A DNA stretch of 64,000 bases from Streptomyces lateritius (GTDB lineage: Bacteria > Actinomycetota > Actinomycetes > Streptomycetales > Streptomycetaceae), in NCBI RefSeq assembly GCF_014649715.1, contig NZ_BMTO01000004.1, positions 158,995 through 222,994 on the forward strand, read 5' to 3'. This document shows positions 54,025 through 63,781 of this stretch, piece after piece. The position numbers and the translations under genes are program-made. Numbering within the stretch: the first letter of the stretch is position 1; every line of letters starts with the position of its first letter. The notes under the pieces were generated by a model that searched no databases, was not told the origin of the DNA, and was given only the letters and a program-made list of their open reading frames with translations.

Positions 54025-54726
54025 TCAGGCCCCCGCCGCCGCCGTGACCAGGCCCCGCATCACCCGTAGGTCCTCGCCCATCTCCGGGTGCCACTGGACG
54101 CCCAACGCCCAGGCCGGTTCAGCCAGTTCGATCGCCTCGACGGTGCCGTCCTCCGCGTACGCCGAGGGCGCCAGGCCCTTGCCCAGGCGGTCCACCGCCT
54201 GGTGGTGGTAGGTCGGCACCGAGGTCAGCTCCGGGACCAGCGAGGCGTACCGCGTCCCCGGGACCGGCTTCACCGCGTGCCGGCCGATCACGCCGACCGC
54301 CTCCACGTGGCCGTCCAGGTGCTGGATCAGGGTCCCGCCGAGGGCCACGTTCAACAGCTGCATGCCCCGGCAGATGCCGAGCAGCGGAGTCCCCGAGGAC
54401 AGCGCCGCCTCCACCAGGGCCAGCTCCCAGGCGTCCCTGGCCCGGGCCGGCGGGCCCGTACGAGGGTCGGGCGCGGCCCCGTACCGTACCGGCTCGACGT
54501 CCGCCCCGCCCGCGACCACCAGGGCGTCGAGGCGGGCCACCACCCGGGCCGCCGCAGACGGCTCGTCCGGCGGAAGCATCGCCGCGAGGCCTCCGCTCGC
54601 CTGGACCAGGCGGGGGTACTGCGCCGGTAGCAGAGCGGCGGGCATGTCCCACACCCCCCAGCGGGCCTGGTCCAGGTAGGTCGTCACGCCGATGAGCGGC
54701 TTGGTCACGGGGGGCACGGGGTTCAC
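54025..54726 (-). CDS. Gamma-glutamyl amide hydrolase (class I amidotransferase, PuuD-like)
   Basis: This 233-residue hydrolase has the class I glutamine amidotransferase triad: Cys119 in LLGICRGMQLLN, His213 and Glu215 in GVQWHPEMG. PuuD-like enzymes split gamma-glutamyl-GABA and similar amides to glutamate and the free amino acid. It is the last gene of a minus-strand set (GntR regulator, permease, amidotransferase) opposite a gamma-glutamylating ligase, an aldehyde dehydrogenase and an SDR, which matches a gamma-glutamyl catabolic route. The GTG start at 54726 has GGAGGA. Confidence 0.92.
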   Translation of the reverse strand: MNPVPPVTKPLIGVTTYLDQARWGVWDMPAALLPAQYPRLVQASGGLAAMLPPDEPSAAARVVARLDALVVAGGADVEPVRYGAAPDPRTGPPARARDAWELALVEAALSSGTPLLGICRGMQLLNVALGGTLIQHLDGHVEAVGVIGRHAVKPVPGTRYASLVPELTSVPTYHHQAVDRLGKGLAPSAYAEDGTVEAIELAEPAWALGVQWHPEMGEDLRVMRGLVTAAAGA

Positions 54727-54755
54727 GGGTGTTCCTCCGGTAGGGGATGGGGGCG

Positions 54756-56234
<1,479 letters not shown>

Positions 56235-56270
56235 ACCTTTGCGCCGCAGCGGGCCCGCCAGGCCGCCCCC

Positions 56271-56999
56271 TCATGTCAGGAAGCCGCGCAGCAGCGCCGC
56301 CGTGCCGCCGCAGTGTTCGCGCGTCACCTCGCGTGCCGCGTCCGCGTCCCCGTCGAGGACCGCCTCCACCAGGGCCGTGTGCTGGTGCTGGGAGTGCTCC
56401 AGATTGCGTACGAGGAGGGGGATGCAGTCCAACAGGTCGTTGACCGTCGCCCGGACGGCCGCGTACTGCGTCGTGAGCGACGGTGAGCCCGACAGCTCGG
56501 CCAGGGTGAGGTGCAGCAGCGTGTCCTGGCGGCGGTAGTCGGCCAGCGGGGCGTCGTGCGTCGCCGCGAGAGCCGTACGGAGCCGCTCGGCGCCCTCGTC
56601 GGTCAGGCCGTGCGCCGCGCAGAGCCCGGCCGCGCCGACCTCCAGCACCTCGCGGAAGCGCAGCGTGTCCTCGACGTCGACGGCGGCGATCCGGCGGCGC
56701 AGCTCGTCCTCGTCGGCCGTCTGGGGCCGGTGCAGCACGAACGTCCCGCCGTAGCGGCCCCGCCGGCTCTCCACCAGGCCCTGTTCCTGGAGGACCTTCA
56801 GGACCTCGCGCAGGGTGACGCGGCTGATCCCCATCCGCTCGGCCAGTTCCCGCTCGGCGGGCAGCCGCTCCCCGCCGGGGACGAGCCCCAGGCGCACCAC
56901 CTGCAGGATCTGCTCCAGCGCCTCCTCGAAACCGTTCCCCGCCCGGACCGGCCGCAGCACGGGCGTCAGCCGGTCCGCCGATTCACTCGTACTGGCCAC
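56271..56999 (-). CDS. GntR/FadR-family regulator of the gamma-glutamylation cluster
   Basis: This 242-residue regulator has a FadR-type winged helix (ALEQILQVVRLGLVPGGERLPAERELAERMGISRVTLREVLKVLQEQGLVESRRGRYGG) and an all-helical FCD effector domain (LRFREVLEVGAAGLCAAHGLTDEG, HLTLAELSGSPSL, HTALVEAVLDGD). The GTG at 56999 is preferred because AAGGGG lies upstream. It heads the permease operon and faces the glnA-like gene, so it should control both directions. In S. coelicolor a regulator at the equivalent place (EpuRII, as I recall) controls polyamine/ethanolamine genes. Confidence 0.9.
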   Translation of the reverse strand: MASTSESADRLTPVLRPVRAGNGFEEALEQILQVVRLGLVPGGERLPAERELAERMGISRVTLREVLKVLQEQGLVESRRGRYGGTFVLHRPQTADEDELRRRIAAVDVEDTLRFREVLEVGAAGLCAAHGLTDEGAERLRTALAATHDAPLADYRRQDTLLHLTLAELSGSPSLTTQYAAVRATVNDLLDCIPLLVRNLEHSQHQHTALVEAVLDGDADAAREVTREHCGGTAALLRGFLT

Positions 57000-57077
57000 G
57001 TTGCCGTTTCCCCTTCCCAATCAATGGTCTTCCGCAATACCTTATGTCTTCCGGCTGACCGAAGGAGGAGTAATCCC

Positions 57078-58448
57078 GTGGCAGACCGCAAAGCCCCGCT
57101 CTCCGTCGAGGAGCTACGCGCCCTCGTGGCGAGCGGTGAGATCGACACGGTCGTCCTGGCCTTCCCCGACATGCAGGGGCGGCTCCAGGGCAAGCGGTTC
57201 GCCGCACCGTTCTTCCTCGACGACGTCCTCGACCACGGCACCGAGGGCTGCAACTATCTCCTGGCCGTCGACACCGAGATGAACACGGTCGACGGATACG
57301 AGATGTCCTCCTGGGACCGCGGCTACGGCGACTTCGCCATGCTCCCCGACCTCACCACCCTGCGCCGCGTCCCCTGGAACGAGGGTACGGCGATGCTCAT
57401 CGCCGACCTCGCCTGGAGCGACGGCTCGCCCGTCGTCGCCGCCCCCCGCCAGATCCTCCGCCGCCAGCTGGAACGGCTCGCCGAGCACGGCTGGACCGCC
57501 CACGTCGGCACGGAGCTCGAGTTCATCGTCTTCAAGGACACCTACGAGCAGGCCTGGAACGCGAACTACCGGGGTCTGACCCCGGCCAACCAGTACAACG
57601 TCGACTACTCCGTCCTCGGTACCGGCCGCGTCGAACCCCTGCTGCGCCGCATCCGCAACGAGATGGCCGGCGCCGGCCTGACCGTGGAGTCCGCCAAGGG
57701 CGAGTGCAACCCCGGACAGCACGAGATCGCCTTCAAGTACGACGAGGCGCTCGTCACCTGCGACCAGCACGCCGTCTACAAGACGGGCGCCAAGGAGATC
57801 GCCGCCCAGGAGGGCGTCTCGCTCACCTTCATGGCGAAGTACAACGAGCGCGAGGGCAACTCCTGCCACATCCACCTCTCCCTCCAGGCCCTCGACGAAC
57901 CCGGCCGCAACGTGATGGCCGGTGACGGGCCCGGCGGCATGTCGGACGTCATGCGGTACTTCCTCGCCGGCCAGCTCGCCGCCCTGCGCGATTTCTCCCT
58001 CCTCTACGCCCCCAACATCAACTCCTACAAGCGCTTCCAGCCCGGCTCCTTCGCCCCCACCGCCGTCGCCTGGGGCGTCGACAACCGCACCTGTTCCCTG
58101 CGCGTCGTCGGCCACGGCCGCTCGATGCGCTTCGAGAACCGCCTCCCCGGCGGAGACGTCAACCCCCACCTCGCCGTCGCCGGCCTGGTCGCCGCCGGCC
58201 TGTACGGCATCGAGCACCGTCTCGAACTGCCCCCGGCCTGCGACGGCAACGCCTACACCGCCGAGTACGCCCACGTCCCGACCACCCTGCGCGAGGCCGC
58301 CGAGCTGTGGGAGACCAGCCCGATCGCCAAGGCCGCCTTCGGTGACGAGGTCGTCGCCCACTACCGCAACATGGCCCGCGTCGAACTCGACGCGTACGAC
58401 GCCGCGGTGACCGACTGGGAGCTGCGCCGCTCCTTCGAACGCATGTGA
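57078..58448 (+). CDS. Glutamine synthetase-like gamma-glutamyl-amine ligase (GlnA4/PuuA type)
   Basis: This 456-residue enzyme has the glutamine synthetase fold: TELEFIVFKDTYEQAW and CNPGQHEIAFKY metal-site segments, EGNSCHIHLSL, NRTCSLRVVG and RFENRLPGGDVNPHLAVAGLVAAG. It lacks the adenylylation Tyr of GSI. Context (permease, GntR, ALDH, SDR and amidotransferase) indicates ligation of glutamate to an amine, most likely ethanolamine as reported for GlnA4 of S. coelicolor. The GTG start follows AAGGAGGAG. It is not the main ammonium-assimilating enzyme. Confidence 0.9.
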   Translation: MADRKAPLSVEELRALVASGEIDTVVLAFPDMQGRLQGKRFAAPFFLDDVLDHGTEGCNYLLAVDTEMNTVDGYEMSSWDRGYGDFAMLPDLTTLRRVPWNEGTAMLIADLAWSDGSPVVAAPRQILRRQLERLAEHGWTAHVGTELEFIVFKDTYEQAWNANYRGLTPANQYNVDYSVLGTGRVEPLLRRIRNEMAGAGLTVESAKGECNPGQHEIAFKYDEALVTCDQHAVYKTGAKEIAAQEGVSLTFMAKYNEREGNSCHIHLSLQALDEPGRNVMAGDGPGGMSDVMRYFLAGQLAALRDFSLLYAPNINSYKRFQPGSFAPTAVAWGVDNRTCSLRVVGHGRSMRFENRLPGGDVNPHLAVAGLVAAGLYGIEHRLELPPACDGNAYTAEYAHVPTTLREAAELWETSPIAKAAFGDEVVAHYRNMARVELDAYDAAVTDWELRRSFERM

Positions 58449-58456
58449 GGAACGCG

Positions 58457-59839
58457 TTGTCGCACGAACTGCATGGACCGCACGAACTGATCGTCCTCAA
58501 CCCGGCGACCGAGGAGGTCGTCGCCACCGTCCCCGCCGCGACCCCGGCGGACGTCGACACCGCCGTCGCCCGCGCGACCGAGGCCCAGCGCGGATGGGCC
58601 GCACTCGCCCCCGCCGGCCGGGCCGGGCTGCTGCGCCGTTTCGCCGCCGTCGTCGACGCCCACAACGAGGAGCTCGCCCTCCTGGAGGTCCGCGAGGCCG
58701 GCCACACCCTCGGCAACGCCCGCTGGGAGGCGGGCAACGTCCGCGATCTGCTCGACTTCGCGGCCGGGGGGGTGGAACGGCTCAGCGGCCGCCAGATCCC
58801 CGTCGCGGGCGGGATCGACATCACCCTGCTCGAACCCCTCGGTGTCGTCGGCGTGATCGCGCCCTGGAACTTCCCCATGCCGATCGCCGCATGGGCTCTC
58901 GCCCCGGCCCTCGCCGCCGGCAACGCGGTACTCCTCAAGCCCGCCGAGGCCACCCCTCTCACGGCTCTCCGGCTCGCCGAACTCGCCCTGGAGGCCGGGC
59001 TCCCCGACGGCCTCTTCCAGGTCCTGCCGGGCGAGGGCGCCGTCGCGGGCGACGCGCTCGTCCGACACCCCGGCATCGCCAAGATCGTCTTCACCGGCTC
59101 CACCCGCGTCGGCAAGTCGATCATGGCGACCTGCGCGGACCAGGTGAAACGCGTGACCCTGGAACTCGGCGGCAAGAGCCCCAACCTCGTCTTCGCCGAC
59201 TCCGACATCGAGGCCGCCGCGGCCGCCGCACCGATGTCCTTCCTCGACAACAGCGGCCAGGACTGCTGCGCCCGCACCCGCATCCTCGTCCAGCGGTCGG
59301 TGTACGACCGCTTCCTGGAACTGCTCACCCCCGCCGTCGAGGAGATCGTCGTCGGCGACCCCGCCGACGAACGGACCCAGATGGGCCCGCTGATCTCGCG
59401 CGCCCAGCTGGAGCGCGTACGGGCTTACGTCCCCGACACCCTCCCCGGCATCCGCGGCAAGGCCCCCGAGGGCCCCGGCTTCTGGTTCCCGCCGACCGTC
59501 CTCACCGGCGTCGCCGAGGACGCGCCCTGCGCCGTCGAGGAGATCTTCGGGCCGGTCGCCGTCGTCCTGCCCTTCACGGACGAGGCCGACGCGATCCGCC
59601 TCGCCAACGCCACCGAGTACGGCCTGTCCGGCTCCATCTGGACCCGCGACGTGGGCCGCGCCGTCCGCGTCTCCCGGGCCGTACGGGCCGGCAACCTCTC
59701 CGTCAACTCCCACTCCAGCGTCCGCTACGCCACCCCGTTCGGCGGCTACAAGCAGTCCGGCCTCGGCCGCGAACTCGGCCCCGACGCCCTGACCGCCTTC
59801 ACCGAAACCAAGAACGTCTTCATCAGCACGGAGGCCTGA
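58457..59839 (+). CDS. NAD(P)-dependent aldehyde dehydrogenase
   Basis: This 460-residue dehydrogenase has the cofactor motif FTGSTRVGKSI, the catalytic general base Glu236 in LELGGKSP, the nucleophile Cys270 in SGQDCCARTR and the EEIFGPV segment. It would oxidise the gamma-glutamyl aldehyde made from the ligated amine to the acid. The TTG at 58457 with GAGG upstream is preferred; an earlier GTG at 58445 overlaps the stop of the ligase gene. It is eight bases after that stop, so the genes are translationally coupled. Confidence 0.93.
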   Translation: MSHELHGPHELIVLNPATEEVVATVPAATPADVDTAVARATEAQRGWAALAPAGRAGLLRRFAAVVDAHNEELALLEVREAGHTLGNARWEAGNVRDLLDFAAGGVERLSGRQIPVAGGIDITLLEPLGVVGVIAPWNFPMPIAAWALAPALAAGNAVLLKPAEATPLTALRLAELALEAGLPDGLFQVLPGEGAVAGDALVRHPGIAKIVFTGSTRVGKSIMATCADQVKRVTLELGGKSPNLVFADSDIEAAAAAAPMSFLDNSGQDCCARTRILVQRSVYDRFLELLTPAVEEIVVGDPADERTQMGPLISRAQLERVRAYVPDTLPGIRGKAPEGPGFWFPPTVLTGVAEDAPCAVEEIFGPVAVVLPFTDEADAIRLANATEYGLSGSIWTRDVGRAVRVSRAVRAGNLSVNSHSSVRYATPFGGYKQSGLGRELGPDALTAFTETKNVFISTEA

Positions 59840-59844
59840 GAGAC

Positions 59845-60636
59845 ATGACCGACCGCACCGAAGAGCCCGTCTGCCGCCGCCTGGTCGGCCGTACCGCCGT
59901 CATCACCGGGGCCGGCAGCGGCATCGGACTCGCCACCGCCCGCCGGCTCGCCTCCGAGGGCGCCCACGTCGTCTGCGGCGACATCGACGAGACGGCCGGG
60001 AAGGCCGCCGCCGAGGAGGTCGGCGGCACCTTCGTCCAGGTCGACGTCACCGACCCCGAGCAGGTCGAGGCGCTCTTCAAGACCGCCTTCGACACCTACG
60101 GCTCCGTCGACATCGCCTTCAACAACGCCGGCATCTCGCCCCCCGACGACGACTCCATCCTCACCACGGAGCTCGACGCCTGGAAGCGCGTCCAGGACGT
60201 CAACCTCACCTCCGTCTACCTGTGCTGCAAGGCCGCCCTGCCCTACATGCGCCGGCAGGGTCGCGGCTCGATCATCAACACCGCCTCCTTCGTCGCCGTC
60301 ATGGGCGCCGCCACCAGCCAGATCTCGTACACCGCCTCCAAGGGCGGCGTGCTCGCCATGTCCCGCGAACTGGGCGTCCAGTTCGCCCGCGAGGGCATCC
60401 GCGTCAACGCGCTCTGCCCTGGGCCCGTGAACACCCCGCTCCTCCAGGAACTCTTCGCCAAGGACCCGGAGCGCGCCGCCCGCCGGCTCGTGCACATCCC
60501 GGTCGGCCGCTTCGCCGAGGCCGAGGAGATCGCCGCCGCCGTCGCCTTCCTCGCCAGCGACGACTCCTCCTTCGTCAACGCCACCGACTTCCTCGTCGAC
60601 GGCGGCATCGCGGGCGCGTACGTGACCCCGCTCTAG
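59845..60636 (+). CDS. SDR-family oxidoreductase
   Basis: This 263-residue short-chain dehydrogenase has the NAD(P)-binding GAGSGIG at residues 22-28, the NNAG motif, and the catalytic Ser148, Tyr162 and Lys166 (SYTASKGG). It would oxidise the alcohol group of a gamma-glutamyl-amino alcohol to the aldehyde that the preceding dehydrogenase uses. The ATG is five bases after that gene. The transcription unit ends in a 17-bp terminator. Confidence 0.93.
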   Translation: MTDRTEEPVCRRLVGRTAVITGAGSGIGLATARRLASEGAHVVCGDIDETAGKAAAEEVGGTFVQVDVTDPEQVEALFKTAFDTYGSVDIAFNNAGISPPDDDSILTTELDAWKRVQDVNLTSVYLCCKAALPYMRRQGRGSIINTASFVAVMGAATSQISYTASKGGVLAMSRELGVQFAREGIRVNALCPGPVNTPLLQELFAKDPERAARRLVHIPVGRFAEAEEIAAAVAFLASDDSSFVNATDFLVDGGIAGAYVTPL

Positions 60637-60687
60637 GCGTATTGATCACGAGCGTTGTCGACGGACGCGGGTCTTGATCATGGCGAA

Positions 60688-60734
60688 GACCTCCGGTGCG
60701 GTGAGGCTGTTCAGGCTTCACCGCACCGGAGGTC
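60688..60734 (+). terminator. Terminator with 17-bp perfect stem
   Basis: GACCTCCGGTGCGGTGA (60688-60704) pairs perfectly with 60718-60734 across a 13-nt loop, ending the ligase-ALDH-SDR operon. Confidence 0.92.
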
Positions 60735-60801
60735 CGCGTCTCCCCCCGTGAGGCCCGGACCACATCCACTCCGCCGTCCGACGACCGCACCCGCCTCGCG
60801 C

Positions 60802-61278
60802 TCACATGGAGGGGGAGCCCGTGAGATCCCAACGGAGCTCGCCCTCGCCGTCGTCGGCGATGTCGTAAAGGACGGTGGCGTCACCCGTCACCCCGCCGGG
60901 CGAGCGGTAGTCCCACGCGACCTTGCAGTCCACGTGATTGGCCTCGAAGCGGTTGATCTGCGCCGTCAGGTCGCACACCATGCCGTGGAAGGTCACGTCG
61001 TACTTTTCCGTCCGAAGGTGCACATCGAAGTTGTTGAACTTGTTGCCGGCGCCCTCCTGCCAGGAAACGCTGGCTATGGCCCGGTAGGCGCCCGTGGGGA
61101 CGTCTTGTTCGATACATATCTTGACAGTGACGTCGGTGTTGTACCCGTTCGTCGGAAATTCCTTGTCCTGGTGCGTGCTGCAGTATGTGGCGGCGGAGGC
61201 CGGAGCGGGCATGCCGAGCACGGGGACAAGGGCCAACGCCGACGCAGCAGCGACCTGGAGCACACGGAAAGATTTCAT
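60802..61278 (-). CDS. Secreted four-cysteine protein, copy 1
   Basis: This 158-residue protein has a Sec signal peptide (residues 1-29, ending PASA-A) and a mature part with four cysteines at 33, 55, 102 and 118. It ends DGEGELRWDLTGSPSM. The same cysteine spacing and ending occur in the paralogue at 62687-63169. No family is recognised; a compact, mostly beta, disulfide-bonded extracellular protein is plausible. The ATG has AGGAAGAGG upstream. It is divergent from a LysR gene at 61437, so that regulator likely controls it. Confidence 0.85.
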   Translation of the reverse strand: MKSFRVLQVAAASALALVPVLGMPAPASAATYCSTHQDKEFPTNGYNTDVTVKICIEQDVPTGAYRAIASVSWQEGAGNKFNNFDVHLRTEKYDVTFHGMVCDLTAQINRFEANHVDCKVAWDYRSPGGVTGDATVLYDIADDGEGELRWDLTGSPSM

Positions 61279-61370
61279 CGTTCCTCTTCCTGAGACGGGA
61301 GGCCCAGCGGCTCTCCGGGGTGGGCACGCAGGAGCGAATTCGCTCCGGACGGACGGGCTTCCTCTACGCT

Positions 61371-61430
61371 GGCGGGCCGAACAACGCGGGTTTCGGCAAG
61401 ACACTCGTCAGCGGGAATGATCGATCAGGG
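61371..61430. repeat. Conserved intergenic block, copy A
   Basis: About 60 bases starting GGCGGGCCGAACAACGC, immediately before the LysR start, match 63329-63388 at about 82 percent, with no gaps in my alignment. It probably holds the divergent promoter or operator. Confidence 0.8.
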
Positions 61431-61436
61431 GACGCT

Positions 61437-62366
61437 GTGGAGCTGCGAGACATCGAGATCTTCCTGACCCTCGCGGAGGAGCTGCACTTCGGGCGGACGG
61501 CGGAGCGGCTGCACCTGTCCCAGGCGCGTGTCAGCCAGTCGATCAAACAGCAGGAGCGACGGCTGGGCGGTGCCCTGTTCGACCGCAGCACCCGGACCGT
61601 TGCGCTGACGCTCCTGGGGCAGCGCCTGCGAGACGACTTGGAGCCTGGTTTCGGGCTCATACGAGAGGCCATGGACCGGGCAGCTGCCGCGGCCCGTGGC
61701 TGCTGCGGGACCGTACGGCTGGGAGTGATGGGAGCCCTGCCGTCGGAGCTGAGCTGGCTTGTGCAGGCGTATGTGACCCGATACCCGGAATGCGGGGTGG
61801 AGTTCGTGGAATTCCACTTCAGCGACCCGTTCGTGAAGCTCCGAACCGGTGAGGTGGATCTGCAGCTCATGTGGCTGCCCGTGCCGGAGGACCGAGCGTC
61901 ATGCGGGCCCGTCGTGCTGAGGGAGGGCCGGGTCCTGGCCGTCGCCCAGGATTCACCCCTGGCAGCGAGCAGCTTCGTGTCGATGGAGGACTTGGCCGGT
62001 CAGACGGTTCTCGACCCCGGCGAGCACGTGCCGCGGGAGTGGTTCGATGCCATGTGCCCCGACCACACCCCCAGCGGCCGCCCGATCCCCCGCGGACCGC
62101 GGGCGCGGACCTTCCATGAAGTCCTCGCCCTGGTCGCGGCCGGACGCATCGTCTGCCCCCTCAACGGTCATGTCCCGCGGTACTACAGCTACCCCGGGGT
62201 CGCGCTGCTGCCGATCAACGACGCCGCGCTCACCGAATGGGCGCTGGTTCTGCCCGACTCCGCCCCCGCGCCCCATGTCCAGGCGCTCCTCGACACTGCC
62301 CGCGAACTCGGTCCCCGGCAGATCGACGACCACGCCACCAACCCCGTGCTCACCCCACTGGACTGA
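61437..62366 (+). CDS. LysR-family regulator next to the secreted-protein pair
   Basis: This 309-residue regulator has an N-terminal LysR helix-turn-helix (MELRDIEIFLTLAEELHFGRTAERLHLSQARVSQSI) and an effector domain (GTVRLGVMGALPSELSWLVQAYVTRYPECGVEFVEFHFSDPF). The GTG at 61437 has AGGGG upstream. Its promoter region contains the conserved block that reappears upstream of the second secreted gene. It is the only regulator gene in this accessory patch. Confidence 0.88.
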   Translation: MELRDIEIFLTLAEELHFGRTAERLHLSQARVSQSIKQQERRLGGALFDRSTRTVALTLLGQRLRDDLEPGFGLIREAMDRAAAAARGCCGTVRLGVMGALPSELSWLVQAYVTRYPECGVEFVEFHFSDPFVKLRTGEVDLQLMWLPVPEDRASCGPVVLREGRVLAVAQDSPLAASSFVSMEDLAGQTVLDPGEHVPREWFDAMCPDHTPSGRPIPRGPRARTFHEVLALVAAGRIVCPLNGHVPRYYSYPGVALLPINDAALTEWALVLPDSAPAPHVQALLDTARELGPRQIDDHATNPVLTPLD

Positions 62367-62449
62367 TGCGCCGTTTCCCTGCCAGGGCTGCAGAGGCGCC
62401 GCCTCGACGGCGACTTCCCCATGAACAGCCGGAGGTCCCGGGGGCCACC

Positions 62450-62640
62450 CGCACGACAGCCAGGCCCTGACACCGCCGACGCGCGGCATCCCGCCGATCC
62501 GCTCCCGCTACGGACGCCGGCGCCGCCGCCCGGCCGAGCCGCTCGCCGACAAGGGCTACGACTTCGAGCACCCGCGCAGCCGGGCTGCGGCGCCGGCGGA
62601 TCGTGCCGCGCATCCCTCGTCCCGGTGTCGAGACATCGGG
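62450..62640 (+). mobile_element. Decayed IS5-family transposase fragment
   Basis: In one frame the region reads HDSQALTPPTRGIPPIRS, then ADKGYDFEHPRSR. After an apparent one-base insertion near 62585 it continues in another frame as LRRRRIVPRIPRPGVETSG. This pattern matches the C-terminal DDE region of IS5-type transposases. The ends, the N-terminal part and terminal repeats are missing. The rest of the 320-base gap (62367-62686) holds nothing else recognisable. Confidence 0.7.
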
Positions 62641-62686
62641 ACGCCGGTGATCGCATGGCCGACCCCACGCCCGCGCCTGAGCGATC

Positions 62687-63169
62687 CTAGATGGAGGGGC
62701 TGCCGGTGAGTTCCAACCTGTAGTCGCCCTCGCCATCGTTGTTGTGGTTGTAGACGAAGGTGCCGTCAGCCGTCACCGGCGCCGTGGTGGACGTCCATGC
62801 CACCTGGCAGACCGAGGAGCCGCTCCCGTCGCTGTTCACCTTCGCCTTCAAGTCGCAGACGGCTCCCCTCTTGACGACGTCGTACCTTTCCAGACGGAGG
62901 TGGTACTCCAGCTTCTCGAAGTCGACGTTCCATCCACCGTGAGTCCACCACACGGTGGACGTAGCCCGGTAAACGCCCGTGGAATCCCTTTCCACGCACA
63001 TGGTGAGCTCAAGGGCTACGTCATGCCCTGGTGTGGTGATCGTGTGGTCTTGCATGGTGGCGCACTTGCGCTCGACGACCGCGGCACTCGCGGGGCTCGC
63101 GGGACCGACGACCACTGCGGCCAGAGCGGCGGTCGTCAGCGCGGCGGCGGTGATCTTGCGTGAGGTCAT
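62687..63169 (-). CDS. Secreted four-cysteine protein, copy 2
   Basis: This 160-residue protein has a signal peptide (residues 1-29, PASA-A) and cysteines at 36, 58, 105 and 121, with spacings (22, 47, 16) identical to copy 1. Shared blocks include YRA, VCDL, VAW and a C-terminus DGEGDYRLELTGSPSI. The ATG has GGAGGG. The upstream 160-220 bases hold the second copy of the conserved block, but no LysR gene follows it. The function is unknown; the conserved cysteines suggest two disulfide bonds. Confidence 0.85.
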   Translation of the reverse strand: MTSRKITAAALTTAALAAVVVGPASPASAAVVERKCATMQDHTITTPGHDVALELTMCVERDSTGVYRATSTVWWTHGGWNVDFEKLEYHLRLERYDVVKRGAVCDLKAKVNSDGSGSSVCQVAWTSTTAPVTADGTFVYNHNNDGEGDYRLELTGSPSI

Positions 63170-63781
63170 GGACCCTCCATATGAGACAAGGGGGGCACTG
63201 CTTTGCGCCCCATTCGGCGGGGATCAGAATGATGAGCCTTGAAAAGCCGCCGGCCGCTCGGTCGCCGATACCGGTGTGACGAACTCAAGAGGCCCGGTGG
63301 CAGGCCCGGAATCACCTTCGCCCACGGTGGCGGGCCGAACAACGCCGACTTCGGCATGGCACTCATTAGCGGAAATGATCAATCAGTGGATGTCGACCAT
63401 GGCGTGGCATCCCCACCCGCCACGACAAACACCCCGGCCGCCTGCACCTCGCGCCACCGTCCTCATCCGGCTGACACCGTGATCGACGAGAAGCTTCCCG
63501 GGCAGGCACCCCGCCTCAGCGAGAGTCGACCATCCGCTCCCGCCGCCCCTTCGACTCCCCCCGACCCGGCCCCGACCCGGCATCCAGGCCCGCGGGGGAG
63601 TGCCCGGCGGCGATGACCGTCTGCCCGCAGGGCGGGGCCCGCGGCGTCTGGGCGTGTGATCGCAAGGCGGAGGGTCGCCCTCGTCCTGGGCGTACTCGGG
63701 TGATCCCGGCAACGCGGCGAGCGTGCGTGCCAGGCGTCGCGGGCCGGGCGGGACTTCACGGAGACGGCCTAGGGTGGCGGG
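63170..63781. other. Gene-free region with a repeated block and possible LysR remnant
   Basis: This 612-base stretch has no credible intact gene. It contains the second conserved block (63329-63388). Just downstream the sequence weakly resembles the start of the LysR gene (for example GCCTGCACCTCGCGCC near 63440, against CGGCTGCACCTGTCCC), as if a second LysR gene decayed. From about 63490 to 63780 nothing is recognised. Confidence 0.5.
63329..63388. repeat. Conserved intergenic block, copy B
   Basis: About 60 bases matching 61371-61430 at about 82 percent, placed 160-220 bases upstream of the second secreted gene. Confidence 0.8.

Noticed and set aside
62350..62736. Small open frames between the LysR gene and the second secreted gene as genes
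   Set aside because: The sequence is better explained by a frameshifted transposase remnant; no frame has a ribosome site and steady codon use.
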